Of a stretch of 64,000 bases of DNA, positions 53,609 to 64,000 are shown one piece after another. The stretch's first letter is position 1; every line of letters starts with the position of its first letter. The position numbers and the translations under genes are program-made. This stretch comes from Rhodamnia argentea. Taxonomy: Eukaryota > Streptophyta > Magnoliopsida > Myrtales > Myrtaceae. The DNA lies in NCBI RefSeq assembly GCF_020921035.1, contig NC_063160.1, forward strand, positions 18,379,095 through 18,443,094. The letters are read 5' to 3'. The notes beneath the pieces were generated by a model. It ran no database searches. It worked only from the letters and a program-made list of their open reading frames with translations, and was not told the DNA's origin.

Positions 53609-53730
53609 GAAGTATGTTGAGCAAGAATTGGCGAAGAAAAATGGCAGGAGCATTAACAAAATTGATCAAGTTGAGAATGGTATAAAGAGTGCAAAAGATG
53701 AACCATACAAGATTCCAGAGCATCTTAAAG
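53609..53730 (+). pseudogene. Exon fragment resembling C9orf78/TLS1 (HCA59-like) splicing-associated protein
   Basis: The stretch encodes YVEQELAKKNGRS, then QVEN and a segment ending KIPEHLK. This closely resembles a conserved block of the plant C9orf78/TLS1 family (typically YVEQELAKKRG, QVEN, YKIPEHLK). An AG acceptor-like site precedes it and an intact donor (AAA|GTGAGT) follows, so it came from genomic DNA and not from a processed copy. No other exon of the family is visible nearby: upstream frames have stops and downstream is AT-rich. I read it as a stranded gene fragment. Confidence 0.6.
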
Positions 53731-55281
53731 TGAGTTGTTTGAAAAGAACTGTATTCTTTTCAAACGAAGTTTATCGATGCCATCCATCCTCCAACGCGGA
53801 AACAACGAAGTTTGTTGATTGTTTGCTTAATTTCTTTCCCTTACTATGTGGTCTTTGTAAGAAATTCTGTTTTATCAATCAAGCAAGTCGCAATTGCTGA
53901 TATAGAACATTTTGAGGTTGTAATTTTGTCCAAATTTGTGCCACAAATTAATACTTATGTTAGTATTTTGACAAGCTCGAAATTCTGTCAATGGGATGTT
54001 GCATAGTTTCCTTTCTGATATTTTGATTTTCATTTGCAGCTCAATGAATTGAGAATCACACCATATCACTTTTAGGAGCCTCAGATAAAAAAAAAAATAA
54101 TAATCGAAAACCTGAGGTCCGCCCTGGACAGACCTAACCGACCCGACTGTTTGGGTCATGTTCCGTTCGATCTTAGTCCGGGTCGGGGTCAAGCATATAT
54201 ATGTTGTGTTTCGGATTGGGTTGGGACCCAATTGAACCTCGACCGTTTGACAACCTTAGAGGAGAGTCATATGAAATATACAATCGATACATTAGTTACA
54301 GGTTTTCCGACCGCGTAAGCCTTTGAAAAATTCCAATTCCCTGTGTGGATCTTGATTTCTAATTACAAATAGATGTGCATGTCTGTATGTTCAATTTTGA
54401 CAACAATAAAAAATAAAATAAAATAAAAAACATGTTATTGAAACAGAAATATCCAATGTCCATTAACTACGTAGAGCTTAATTATCTCCACCTTCATCTA
54501 TTTTGCTCAAGATCTACTATTAATAACGTTTTCAAAATAAATTCTCACATAGAGTTCTCTCCCCCATAATCGTGAGACAAAATCTCAGTGCCTTCTGTAT
54601 AGAAAGTTACTCTTTTCTTTCCCCGAAAGGAATTAACCCCAGCCCCGGTACTTCAGATATAATCCACGCTTATAGGCAAGTAGAGTGCTTGAGCTGAGCA
54701 TATTGGACGGCTCGGACTGGATGAAACCAGCCAATTGATCCGGATCCCGGAGGCTATGGAACTGGTTATGGTCAGTCCGATTCCCGATTATACTTTTAAA
54801 TTTTTTAAATGTAAATGTAAATCTAAATCTAAGATGCTTAAAATTTTAGTATGACTTTCAGATTTAGTGACAACGTCATGTAATTAACAAGAGATGGTCC
54901 GGTGAGTGTGTCGTTAACAAGAAAATTTTAATGATAAATCGCAAAAAAAATGCGATTGGTTCAATGATTAGATCGCCCAAAAATCGGACCGGTTCGGTCG
55001 CAAGACCATCCAGTTCGGTTCCCGATCCTTGAAATTGGGAACCGATCGGTTCTAGGGTGGGACCGGGTCGGACCGGGAACCGATTACCCCCCGTTTGAGC
55101 CATGATTTTGCAACATGAAACAGATGCTCTCTGTCACGATAAAAACGCCAATCTGGCCTGACCCTGCACATATCATGTGGCATCATCTTTCGACGTTGCC
55201 TTTGAGATGCATCAGATCAGTTACAGGGCTTAATGGATCTTTGTAGAACACAAGCTTCATTGTCATCATCTCCAACACTTC
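53731..55281. other. Intergenic repeat-rich DNA upstream of GT61
   Basis: GACCCGAC/GGGTC phrases (54115-54240) and GGAACCGATCGGTTC-type phrases (54690-55090) are dispersed-repeat remnants. The GT61 promoter is somewhere in the last 200 bases, without a clear TATA box. No gene is seen. Confidence 0.4.
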
Positions 55282-57015
55282 ATGGCTAAAGCATCTAACC
55301 AAACGGAGAGAAACACCACTTTAACAATCCGCACTAAAACTCCCACCTCCTCCAAGTACAGCAAAAAATGTTTCACCCTTCCTGTATCTATCAATTGTCG
55401 AAGTCTCTCCGCCTTCATTCTCACCATAGGTCTCACAATCTTTGCCCTCTCGCGCATCCCAAATCTCCAAACCCCACCATCTTCACCTTCAACACCATCA
55501 CCTCCCTCGTCTCTCAAGCAACAGTGGCGTAGTATCCTCGACACCACTCTAAGCTCCGATAATTCAACCCTAGAGCCTAAGCTCGAAGCTATGGCCGAAA
55601 AGCTCCGTCAATCGGTCACATTTCTCCCGCTCAAGGACGTGCGCTTCGCGGACCGACCTCAAGAAGGCCACACGTGGTTCATGAGCTCCATGTATGACAC
55701 TCACGTCGAAGGCGAGGTCCAGTACCAGCACTTCCCCTCGGAATTGTCGAAAGGTAGGGTTCTGTGCGTTAAAGGACACGACACCCATGATGGGTCGTGG
55801 AACTACTACGCGCTCGCGTGGCCTGAAACTCTCCCGGCTAATGCCACATTCATGAGAGGCCTAACCTTTGTATCGTATAATCACTACCATTACGATAACA
55901 TCTGGCACGGCTTGTCGTCCATCTTCCCGTTCATATCGTGGTATCAGAGGAACAGCTGCAGGTCCCCAGACCGGTGGGTCTTGTACCACTGGGGCGAGCT
56001 CAGGTCCCAGATGTCACCATGGCTGAATAACTTGATGGAGGCAACGTTTGGTAAGCAACCACACATAGAATTGTTTGACAAAATTGGGGAAAACGGTCCA
56101 GTTTGTTTTGAGGAGGCAGTTGTTATGAGACATAATGAAGGCGGCATGTCTAGACAGAGAAGAGTGGAGGCTTACGACTTGTTGAGGTGCCAAGCAAGAA
56201 ACTACTGTAATATGAAGTTGGGAGGGGAAATCAAAGAGGCTTATGGAAAGAAGACGAACGGTAATGTCGGTCTGACTATGTTCATGCGAAGAGGAGCGAG
56301 ATCATTCAAGAATGACTCGGCTGTGATTGAGATTTTCCAGAGAGAATGCAATAAGGTCGAAGGATGTAGTCTGATGGTGGCTTACTCCAGTAATCTCAGT
56401 TTTTGTGAACAGGTGACTACATGCATTGATGGTATCTTATGCCTTGTACAAACTTTTCATATTCCTACCTCGTACATTTAAGCTGAAACTTCACTCCGAC
56501 TTCATCAATGAAACAGCTTTTGTAATTTTTAAAAAGCTCCTCGACCCAGACACTAAAAATTCCTGCATTACTTTTCTCTTCGCAAGTAACATTCAAGCCT
56601 GTGATAGTAATCAAGGATCTTGTTTCAGGTGAAATTGATGAGCATGACAGACATTCTAGTGTCTCCACACGGTGCGCAATTGACCAACATGTTCCTGATG
56701 GACAGAAACAGCAGCATAATGGAGTTCTATCCAAAAGGGTGGTTGAAAAATGCAGGAGTCGGCCAGTATGTTTATCGCTGGTTAGCTAGTTGGGCAGGGA
56801 TGAGATACGAGGGTGCTTGGAGGGACCCAGATGGAGACCCGTGTCCCTATCCGGAGGAAGATCGTCGATGTATGTCCATCTACAAAAGCGGTAAAATTGG
56901 ATATAACAAGACATATTTTACAGAGTGGGCGAGAAATGTCCTTCGAGAGGTCATGACCACCAGGAAAGTAGGAGCACTGTCGAAAAATTCTTTTGGTGGC
57001 TGTGCTTGCAGCTAG
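55282..57015 (+). CDS. Glycosyltransferase family 61 protein
   Basis: Two exons, 55282-56412 and 56629-57015, give 505 residues. It is a type II Golgi membrane protein: a basic cytosolic tail, a membrane helix at about 38-55 (LSAFILTIGLTIFAL), a Pro/Ser stem (about 62-78), then the catalytic domain. Family landmarks are NHYHYDNIWHGLSSIFPF (about 197-214), FMRRGARSF, and in exon 2 SPHGAQLTNMFLM, IMEFYPKGW and GAWRDPDGDPCPYPEEDRRC. GT61 enzymes transfer xylose or arabinose onto xylan or N-glycans; this one lies in a clade of plant paralogues whose acceptor I cannot name. The intron position (CAG|GTGACT to TTTCAG|GTG) preserves phase 0. It appears intact. Confidence 0.9.
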
Positions 57016-57601
57016 ATCTGCCTCTTTTAGATCTCATACTATAGATAGAGCTTGATGCATAAAAAAAAAACAAAACAAACATGTCTATTCTTCTCTAGTG
57101 TACTTGACGTGCCTGTGGAAGTGTCTCTAGATATGAAAAAAGTGCCTTTGCAACAGCAGAATCCAATGTTTGAACCCATCCTACATATTGCACCAGGGAA
57201 AGATTTGATAAAAAACATTACCTCTTGATTGTCCAATACCTCAACCTTTTCACATACGCACTGCTCTAATCAGGTGCAGGTTCCAGCGGGTTTAGCTCTG
57301 CTTCAGCGGATCAGTACCACTCACGCGTTCAGAGGATAGATTCCACGTAAATTTTGGATAAATCACAGCTCCGAACAAGTGAGTGGCATTTGTTATTTGG
57401 CAGAATAACTAGGAAGCATGGCTTTTGTCAATTATTCAGAAACTTGACATTGTATAGTGTCATAATCCGCAGTTTAGTACTAGCCACTTCAAAACTCATC
57501 AAGAGCCAAAAGCCAACAACACACATGCATTACATTATATGGAGAACTGAAATGTATGCCTCTGCACCAGCAATCCATCACGTGCCAAGTAGGGTACTGA
57601 G
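57016..57601. other. Intergenic between convergent GT61 and FKBP12 genes
   Basis: The 3' regions of both genes. No further feature is seen. Confidence 0.4.
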
Positions 57602-58858
57602 TCACTCCGCGCTAAGAACTTCAATCTCAAACACTAAAACCGAGTTTGGCTGGATCCCCCAAGAAGGAAATCCACTTGGGCCATAAGCATAATCAGGAGA
57701 GCACTGCAAAATCATTGAAATGTATCAGATGATTAGAGAAATCCAGATTAGGAAGTAGCACAATAAAAATTGTCCAAATCTTGAAAAGGTGATGTCCTCA
57801 TCATAAACTTCCAAAAGAAGTAAGACGCACTTTACAGTAAAGGACGATAAAAAAACTGAAGACAAAGGAACATAAGGGATGAGATTCACCCGAAGACGAG
57901 CAACTTCCCCTAGTTGCATTCCCATCACGCCTTCATCCCATCCTACACAGGAGATTTAATCTCATAACACAATTGTAATCCTAGCCAAACAGGTCAGTAA
58001 GGCCAACCCAAAAGATGGACTTTGCAAATTGAGTCCTTTACAGCCGTAGAGAAATTCTAACAACACATGCAGAGTAACAAACAAAAGAGCTCTCTTTTTT
58101 GAGGGAAAAGCCAAATCCCATTGTCATGATTCCAAAAGTCAAAGCTCTCGAATGTAGAGTTACCTTTTATCACGGAGCCTTGACCAATTTTGAAAGAAAA
58201 TGGCTTCTGTCCAGGGTCCTTGGTGCTGCGTGCGTGTAAAATGTCCAGATCTCAATAATCTCGAGAATAGAGAGCCAACACTTAAATCAAAGTACAGGCT
58301 CTGTCAAACTGAAAAAACAAGACTCCCATCATACCTCCAGAACTTTTGTGAGAGATCGCCATTTTTACCTGCATCCAAGGAGGAAGGAGTTCCGAGAGAA
58401 TGGAAAATTGCGTGAGAAAGGAACAATTTTTAAGACACCTTTCAGTGATTGACCCCGATTAAGCACCAACGATGTTCACAATAGAGCAATTCAAGCATAG
58501 TTCATCTAATTTAAACTGAAAACAAGAGGAACAGAAGGCGGCGGAAGTGGCGATCGAAGTGCGATTGCGAGTCTGTGTCGATCCAATTCAAGCATAGTTC
58601 ATCTAATTTAAGGAAGTTTTTGGGGCTGTAGAATTCCGACCACTACTTAACTGCATACCCAGTGAAATAGATGACGGACAGACAACATATCAAGAACTCC
58701 GAAACTTGCAAGTAGACAGAGAAACGAATTTCAATTGAGTAAAAGAGAAGAGGAGGGAGAGAGGGAGGACCGTAGCCGGTGCAGTGAACGGTGACGTTCT
58801 GACCAGAAGAGGGCTTGGGACCTGTTCCTGCTCTCAGCACTTCCTTCTCCACTCCCAT
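57602..58858 (-). CDS. FKBP12: FK506-binding protein 12 (peptidyl-prolyl isomerase)
   Basis: Five exons, 58858-58771, 58368-58335, 58225-58164, 57942-57890 and 57703-57602, give exactly 112 residues, the length of plant FKBP12. The sequence runs MGVEKEVLRAGTGPKPSSG, then VTVHCTGYG, GDLSQKFWSTKD, QKPFSFKIGQGSVIKGWDEG, MQLGEVARLR, CSPDYAYG, PSWGIQPNS and FEIEVLSAE. It is a single-domain cytosolic prolyl isomerase. Cys26 and Cys80, the pair that can form a disulfide in plant FKBP12 and is linked to weak rapamycin binding, are both present. All introns are GT-AG and phases close. The start ATG lies just below a (GA)n leader on the minus strand (58859-58880). It is divergent from the gene at 59.8 kb. 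Confidence 0.95.
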
Positions 58859-59474
58859 CTCTCTCTCTCTCTCTCTCTAGGTTTTCAGATGCAATACGCA
58901 GCAAATCGCGAGCGATGCCCTTGTATATACGGTTCGATTTTGACGTTCTCTTCAATGTTTTTTACCTTCTCTTCTTTTCGATTCCTCTGATGACGAAGTC
59001 GTTGATTTTGGTCGGAGATTGAGTGGCTGTCGCAAAGCTCATTGGGCCGAGGCTGGCAAGAAAAGGCTTCTTGGGCTTTTCTGAGCTCCACAAAACTTTC
59101 ACCGGAAGGACACGGCCCGTGATCGGACGAAGCCCATGATCAAGTTTCACCAATCTCTCAGCTCAGCCTCTCTCTCTCTCCCTCTAACCGAAAAACACTG
59201 CACCTACACGGCATGTCATGCAAAGATTTGCAGAGCCAGCAAAGAGAAAGCCTCGATTTAGTAACCCATTCACAGCTCACTCTTCCCCATTTCATTAACC
59301 CTTTAACCGTTTTCATGCAAACTATCCTCCCTATATATATCTCCCTCTGTCTCTCTCTCCCTCTGTGTCCAGCAACACGAAAAGCACAATCCCCTCCTCA
59401 CATTTCTCATCCCTCTCCTTCCCTTCTGTTCTTCGCCGACACCCTGCGCTCTCTGATTCGCCGGGTTTCGGACG
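58859..59474. promoter_or_regulatory. Shared divergent promoter region (FKBP12 and the 59.8-kb gene)
   Basis: FKBP12 reads leftward from 58858. The rightward gene has a strong TATA box, CTATATATAT at 59331-59340, followed by a CT-rich start region. Between them lie (CT)n tracts (58859-58880 and 59165-59183) and a GGGCC word near 59043. Transcript starts were not resolved. Confidence 0.5.
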
Positions 59475-59501
59475 ATGCGTGACGAGACAGCGTCTGGGTA
59501 A
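59475..59501 (+). CDS. uORF 1 (8 codons) in the leader of the 59.8-kb gene
   Basis: This is the first ATG after the TATA box. It encodes MRDETASG and stops. It is too short to judge for conservation. Confidence 0.4.
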   Translation: MRDETASG

Positions 59502-59541
59502 GGATCTGGTGAAGGAACAAGCTCGGTTTTGCTTTCCCGGG

Positions 59542-59652
59542 ATGGAGGGACAGAGGATGAGGCAATTGATGCTACTGTGGTGTAGAATCCGAAGCATCCG
59601 TGTTGCACTCGTGGGTGGTAATCACACCGCTGCTAGGTTTTGCACTCGCTAA
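59542..59652 (+). CDS. uORF 2, candidate regulatory upstream peptide (36 residues)
   Basis: An ATG-started frame, MEGQRMRQLMLLWCRIRSIR continuing to RFCTR, with strongly basic and hydrophobic composition. It ends 174 bases before the main start codon, in a leader of nearly 500 nt. From memory, the Arabidopsis relatives of the main protein (At3g53400/At5g03190) are annotated with conserved peptide uORFs (CPuORF46/47). I could not compare the peptide, so the link is tentative. If real, it would repress or modulate translation of the main ORF. Confidence 0.5.
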   Translation: MEGQRMRQLMLLWCRIRSIRVALVGGNHTAARFCTR

Positions 59653-59826
59653 AAGATTCCCCCTTCCTTTGTCTCTGCGTTCAATTCCTCTTTTTCGAGC
59701 ACTCATCTTTTATTCCTCGATTTTGGGTGTTCGCCAATTTGGCTAATTTCGCCAAATTCAGCTGCTTTTTCCGTGCATCGAGTTTGGAGACCTGTGTGAT
59801 TGATCGACTGAAGGGCTAAAAGCTCA

Positions 59827-61038
59827 ATGGACTTGGTTCATAGTTTTCGAGCCAAGAACCAGTACAAGATGACACATTTGAATGGAGTGAATCTTGCCCC
59901 CGATTGCGACTCCCAGATGGTGATTCAGCTGCCCAATTCGAGGGTCTTCCGTGTCGTATCGAGATCATTGTTTCTGGCTGTGGTTATACTCACATTGCCT
60001 TGTATAGGGTCCCTTATGAAATCCCCTCATTCAAGATTTGAATTCAATGCGCTTGAGTTCGGTGTTGCCTCTGATATGAGCAACTTGCAGTCCATGAATG
60101 TCCTATTTCATGATTTGTCTCGTGAGGGCCTCCTTAAGAAAGGTGATAAAGCTCTGGTTGTGAGCTCTGGTATTGGGCAGCTCGGTGGGAATCTGCAATT
60201 CTTGGATGGTAATGAGATCGATTTCGCCGTGGAATCGGATTTGGAGAGCCAGAGTCTGATCCCAGACAGGATGTTTGATTTTGCAATTGTATCTGGTTCA
60301 GTTGACCCTAAATTCGTGGATAGGGTAGTGAAAATAGGTGGCATTCTTGCTGTTCAGCTTAGCAGTGATCCTTTGAATGCTTTCCAAGAACCGTCAAATT
60401 ATAAGATTGTGTATATGAGAAGATATGAGCGCACCGTCGTGGCAATGAGGAAAGTTGCTTCTGTTCAGCTCACAATCTCCTCGACAAAGCGAAAGCTCTG
60501 CAACTTGGCTTTAGAAGCCAAGAAAGCCACACTGCAGGGCTTAGAGGACGTGTTGCTTGAACCACCAAGGCGAGCTCTAGTAAGATCCAGAGACTACTTG
60601 AAGAGAATCAAATATCTTCCTGAGTTGTTGGGTGATTCTCTACGAGGCTACAACCGCCGCAATTTCATCACGGTAGGCTCGCGGGAGGATGTCAGGGGAA
60701 TGGTGGAATGGTTTCATCAGAACTACCCTGTGCAAAATCAGCACTTTGAGGTGCACCATCTCGAGACCGGATCTGGGGATGCACGCGTGGATGTATCGGA
60801 TTGGTTGACCAGGAATGTGAGGGAAGAAGAGTATGTCGTGATGAAGGCCGACGCGGAAGTGGCCGAAGAAATGATAAGGAAGAGGGCGACACATCTGGTG
60901 GATGAAATGTTCCTGGAATGCAGCAGTCAATGGGGGTACCGAAAGACGAATAAGAGCAAAAGGGCTTACTGGGAGTGCCTGGCTTTGTATGGAAGGTTGA
61001 GGGACGCAGGGGTTGCTGTTCACCAATGGTGGGCTTGA
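59827..61038 (+). CDS. Plant membrane-anchored protein with methyltransferase-like fold remnant, unknown function
   Basis: A single-exon frame of 403 residues. One membrane helix at about 44-62 (SRSLFLAVVILTLPCIGSL) suggests a type II anchor. Residues about 100-180 (KGDKALVVSSGIGQLGG, FDFAIVSGS, VKIGGILAVQLSS) have the strand-helix rhythm of a class I methyltransferase, but the usual SAM-binding GxGxG is not clear. The C-terminal half includes FITVGSREDVRGMVEWFHQNYP and ends YWECLALYGRLRDAGVAVHQWWA, a conserved-looking tail I know from uncharacterised plant proteins. Activity is not established. The start is the first ATG in this frame after a long leader with two uORFs. Confidence 0.85.
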   Translation: MDLVHSFRAKNQYKMTHLNGVNLAPDCDSQMVIQLPNSRVFRVVSRSLFLAVVILTLPCIGSLMKSPHSRFEFNALEFGVASDMSNLQSMNVLFHDLSREGLLKKGDKALVVSSGIGQLGGNLQFLDGNEIDFAVESDLESQSLIPDRMFDFAIVSGSVDPKFVDRVVKIGGILAVQLSSDPLNAFQEPSNYKIVYMRRYERTVVAMRKVASVQLTISSTKRKLCNLALEAKKATLQGLEDVLLEPPRRALVRSRDYLKRIKYLPELLGDSLRGYNRRNFITVGSREDVRGMVEWFHQNYPVQNQHFEVHHLETGSGDARVDVSDWLTRNVREEEYVVMKADAEVAEEMIRKRATHLVDEMFLECSSQWGYRKTNKSKRAYWECLALYGRLRDAGVAVHQWWA

Positions 61039-62150
61039 GACAACCTTGAATCAACCTCACGGCTAGCTCTTCAGGTTTCATGGGTGGTCTTGTGATTGAT
61101 CCCCGAAAAAACAACTTGTAGACGCAGTTTCTTGTATGAACTGTCGTGGTCGATGTTATCTGTGCACCTTTGAGATGTCTAGTTCTCGCTCCCTCTATGG
61201 AGGATGAATTTATCTGTCGCAGGAGTTGTTGATGTCTTCTTCTATGTCGACTCTTTGCTGGTGACTTCAATATGAAATAAGCATTTTGCAGACAATTGGG
61301 TGCAACATTGCTTTAAGGTCAATTCAGTCCTCGACCCATCCCAATGGGAAGACCTGTCATGGGGTTTTTACCATGTTAAAATGTTGGGTTTATTATTGCG
61401 CCGACAGTTACGACATAACGTCAATAGAGGGGTCTCGAGAATTCAATGCGATGCTTACACTTATTCATCTCGACAAGCTAATTTTGACAAGACATTGCTT
61501 TACTGTTATTTAATTGAGCACGCAACCGCCCTATCACTGTGCAAAATATTAAACATGTAATTGGCTCCCCGACACGGTATGGATGCCATTTGCAACAGCA
61601 TTGTATTAAGACTCGGGGTATGGTTTCTTCCCTACTTGTCTCTAAAGATATCCCACTCTTAACTTTAAGCTCAAAACTATCTCTTTTAGTCGGACGCCTT
61701 CAACCGGTTATTGTGGTGCTGATCGATCTCATTCAAGGATAGGAACCGCTCCTTTCACGTCGTGCAGGCTAAGCTCGTGATTCGTAGTTCTAAATTCAAC
61801 AATTGTTATATAAATATCGATACTTTTAGTCGTCATATACTCATAATATTATTGTAAGTTTTTTGTTTGTTTGTTCTGCGCTCTACAAAGAGGTATCATT
61901 TTAAGATTAGTAATTCTGACAAATGAAACAACTACGTTGCAATACTATATGAATATCCTTTATTTGTTTGTGTTTGATCTATCATATGCTTAGCCGAGAA
62001 ACAATAGATGATTTATTTTTGGTGGATTTTCTCAGCAATGGAGGTAGGTATGAAAGACCTCTTCTCAACTCTAGACACTTTGACCAAAAACAAAAAAAAC
62101 TCTAGACACAGGTTGCTCGCATATACTCACATCAACATAATATAAGAGAT
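61039..62150. other. Intergenic DNA
   Basis: The 3' flank of the preceding gene, then AT-rich DNA. Short ORFs at 61286-61742 have no recognisable relatives. No gene is supported. Confidence 0.4.
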
Positions 62151-62159
62151 TCTTGAGTT

Positions 62160-63360
62160 AACACCACAAAAAACTCCATATTAGTACACATATGATAAAT
62201 TTACTCCAAATTAATTTTTTTACTATAAAAAATACTAAACTTGTATGCCTGTGACAAATTTACCGTCTGTTAGTTTCTATTAAATTTTACCGTTAAATTG
62301 CTGAGTTAGATAACACGTGACAATTGATATGACGAGTCCATGTGGAAATCAAAAGGGCTAATACTATTAAAAACTCCAAAATGGTACTAACAAGTTTACC
62401 CCAAATTGATACATGTGGGACACATTTTTCCTCCGTTAGTTTTTTTTTTTTTTTTGGTCGAACCCCTCCGTTAGTTAATGTGGCAAATCCAGATAAAAAT
62501 CCATAATAACACAAAAAAACCCTAAATTGTCTTCCTCTTCATTGAGTCATTCATCATCGTTTTTGTCGAAGGCCTTGAAAATTGGGAATACCATTTAGAA
62601 AGAACTCATTAGTGACACTTTTCTTGATAAATTAAAGTTGATAAACGAAGCAATCGGGCCGAGTTGTGATGTGCAATCAAGTTTCTTTTATAGATTTCTC
62701 TAACATCGCACTTATATAAGTAATACATGATTTTTTTTCTTTCTAATTTGCTACAGAATTTTACCAAGAAGAAAAGGTTTTGCTATTAAAGTAAAATCAG
62801 TGGGACCATTCATCATGGACAACATCCTGAGGTAAAGAATCTCTGTTGTTTTTTACACACTCTTGTTTTCACAATCACAAGGATCTCTTTGTTGGTCGCA
62901 CTGATTTTCCTTTAATAGCAATGCCTTTTCTTCTTGGTAAAATTTTGTAGTGAAATAGAAAGAAAGAAAAAAATTGATGTATTTGATGATACAGAGACGA
63001 TGTTAGAGAAATCTCGAAAAGAAACTTGGTTGCACATCATAACTTGGCATGATTGCTTTGTTAATCGTCCTAGATTTACCAAGAAAAGTGTCACCGAAGA
63101 GTTCTCGCTAAGTGGTGTTTGCAATTTCCACGACCTTATACAAAGACTTCGATGAATGTTTGTATTCAATGGTGCTTGCCACGTCAAGCGCCACGTATCA
63201 TCCGCATCGGCAATTTGACAATAAAATTTGACGAAAACCGACGGAAAGTAAATTTGTCATAAGCGTATAAGTTTGTGATTTTGATGGTCAAAGGATTAGT
63301 ATTTGGGCTAAATTTATTACATGTACATAAATCTAGGGTTTTTCAAGGTATTAAACCTTA
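62160..63360. mobile_element. Long inverted repeat (fold-back element), arms about 550-600 bp
   Basis: Sequence from about 62160 to 62810 returns in reverse complement from about 62895 to 63360. Clear pairs are CCAAGAAGAAAAGG at 62763 with CCTTTTCTTCTTGG at 62924; GATGTGCAATCAAGTTTCTT at about 62669 with AAGAAACTTGGTTGCACATC at about 63020; and AGTGACACTTTTCTTG at about 62610 with CAAGAAAAGTGTCACC at about 63080. The loop is about 62810-62895. The outer ends carry the TGACAAATTTACC sub-repeats of the 19.6- and 43.6-kb fold-back family. No protein is encoded. Confidence 0.8.
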
Positions 63361-63619
63361 TAGTTTATGAGGTCCAAGACAATTTTCTTTTTTATGTCTC
63401 CAGTTTTGTTGATCGGTTGTATCTGTCTATTAAGGTGGGCGTAGCTTTTGTCATGTTGTATTATCTGGTTTGTTTGAGTTAATATTACGCTTTTTATGCT
63501 ATAGGGAACATAAATCAATAGAGTTGAGACTCTAAACCACATAACGACCCGCGAGGCGTAATGATGCAACTCCCGATAGTGTTGCGTCAGCATCAACATG
63601 GCCATTTGACTCTCAACAA

Positions 63620-64000
63620 ATGGCTAAAGTACGGCGCAAGTGCCAAAACGTGTGTACGGCGCTCACTTTAGTGCCAAAACTTTGAAGGCGCTCACTTTAG
63701 TGCCAAAACTTTGAAAACGCTCACTTTAGTGCTAAGTTCGGAGAAAATCGTTCATTTAAGTGCCAATCCGGCCAAAATCCGGCCAAAAAAGTTACGTGGA
63801 TTTTACAATTAAGTTTATTATCCGATGTGGCAAAATTTTATAGAGCGGATGCCACGGTGGATGTCCGACGTGGGTTGTGAATGGAAAGAATGGGGAAAAC
63901 GACGACGTTGGGTAATGGTGATTTCCTAAAACGACACCGATCGGTCACTTTCTTCTTCATTCGTCAAGGTGCCTCTCTCGTGCGAAGATAGTCGCTCGGT
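63620..64000. mobile_element. Left part of a repeat cut by the window edge
   Basis: The phrase GCTCACTTTAGTGCCAAAAC occurs at about 63662 and 63690, with a diverged third unit near 63720. This is followed by CGGCCAAAATCCGGCC and GATGTGGCAAAATTTTA. The phrase pattern (regularly repeated 'CACTTTAGTGCCAAAA') parallels the ends of the 3.3-kb MITE, so it is probably the start of a related TIR element. Confidence 0.5.

Overview
The window is nuclear DNA of a flowering plant, most likely a woody eudicot. It has intron-rich genes with GT-AG splicing and plant-only families (CAMTA, GT61, B3/REM, arabinogalactan protein, a PSK-receptor-type ectodomain). The genes sit among AT-rich intergenic DNA full of small non-autonomous transposons. 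I could not fix the genus; a Myrtales-like genome is only an impression. No organelle, bacterial, rRNA, tRNA or CRISPR signal was found.

Layout. 0-3.2 kb: an ABCG half-transporter gene on the minus strand that looks dead (in-frame stop, D-loop deletion). 3.3-7.2 kb: a MULE-like MITE and a rearranged TRIM retrotransposon. 8.3-12.1 kb: intronless SF3B1. 12.8-13.2 kb: a decayed piece of a PSKR-like leucine-rich-repeat gene. 13.7-15.0 kb: a two-B3-domain gene (minus). 17.1-19.2 kb: a PSKR-like ectodomain protein with a membrane anchor but no kinase. 19.6-20.4 kb: fold-back repeats. 20.6-29.0 kb: MCM9 in 20 exons, with an E2F site just upstream. 29.7-31.0 kb: an odd block packed with GGGCC/GGCCC words. 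31.9-40.8 kb: a CAMTA transcription factor (minus). 41.2-44.2 kb: diverged duplications and a fold-back repeat. 44.65-45.0 kb: a small AGP-like protein. 46.1-47.6 kb: a small four-exon gene of unknown function (minus). 49-53 kb: purine-skewed repetitive DNA and a TIR element. 53.6 kb: an exon fragment resembling C9orf78/TLS1. 55.3-57.0 kb: a GT61 glycosyltransferase. 57.6-58.9 kb: FKBP12 (minus), divergent from a 403-residue membrane protein gene (59.8-61.0 kb) whose leader carries two uORFs. 62.2-63.4 kb: a 1.2 kb inverted repeat. The right edge enters another repeat.

The genes do not form a pathway. They are housekeeping nuclear genes (splicing, replication/repair, prolyl isomerase), regulators (CAMTA, B3) and cell-surface/Golgi proteins. 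All multi-exon models were built by hand from splice signals, reading phase and family similarity, and in every one the phases close exactly. The less ordinary material is the PSKR-like decoy-type protein, the rearranged TRIM with an expanding 67-bp LTR repeat, the long hairpin repeats, the GGGCC block and the uORF-bearing leader.
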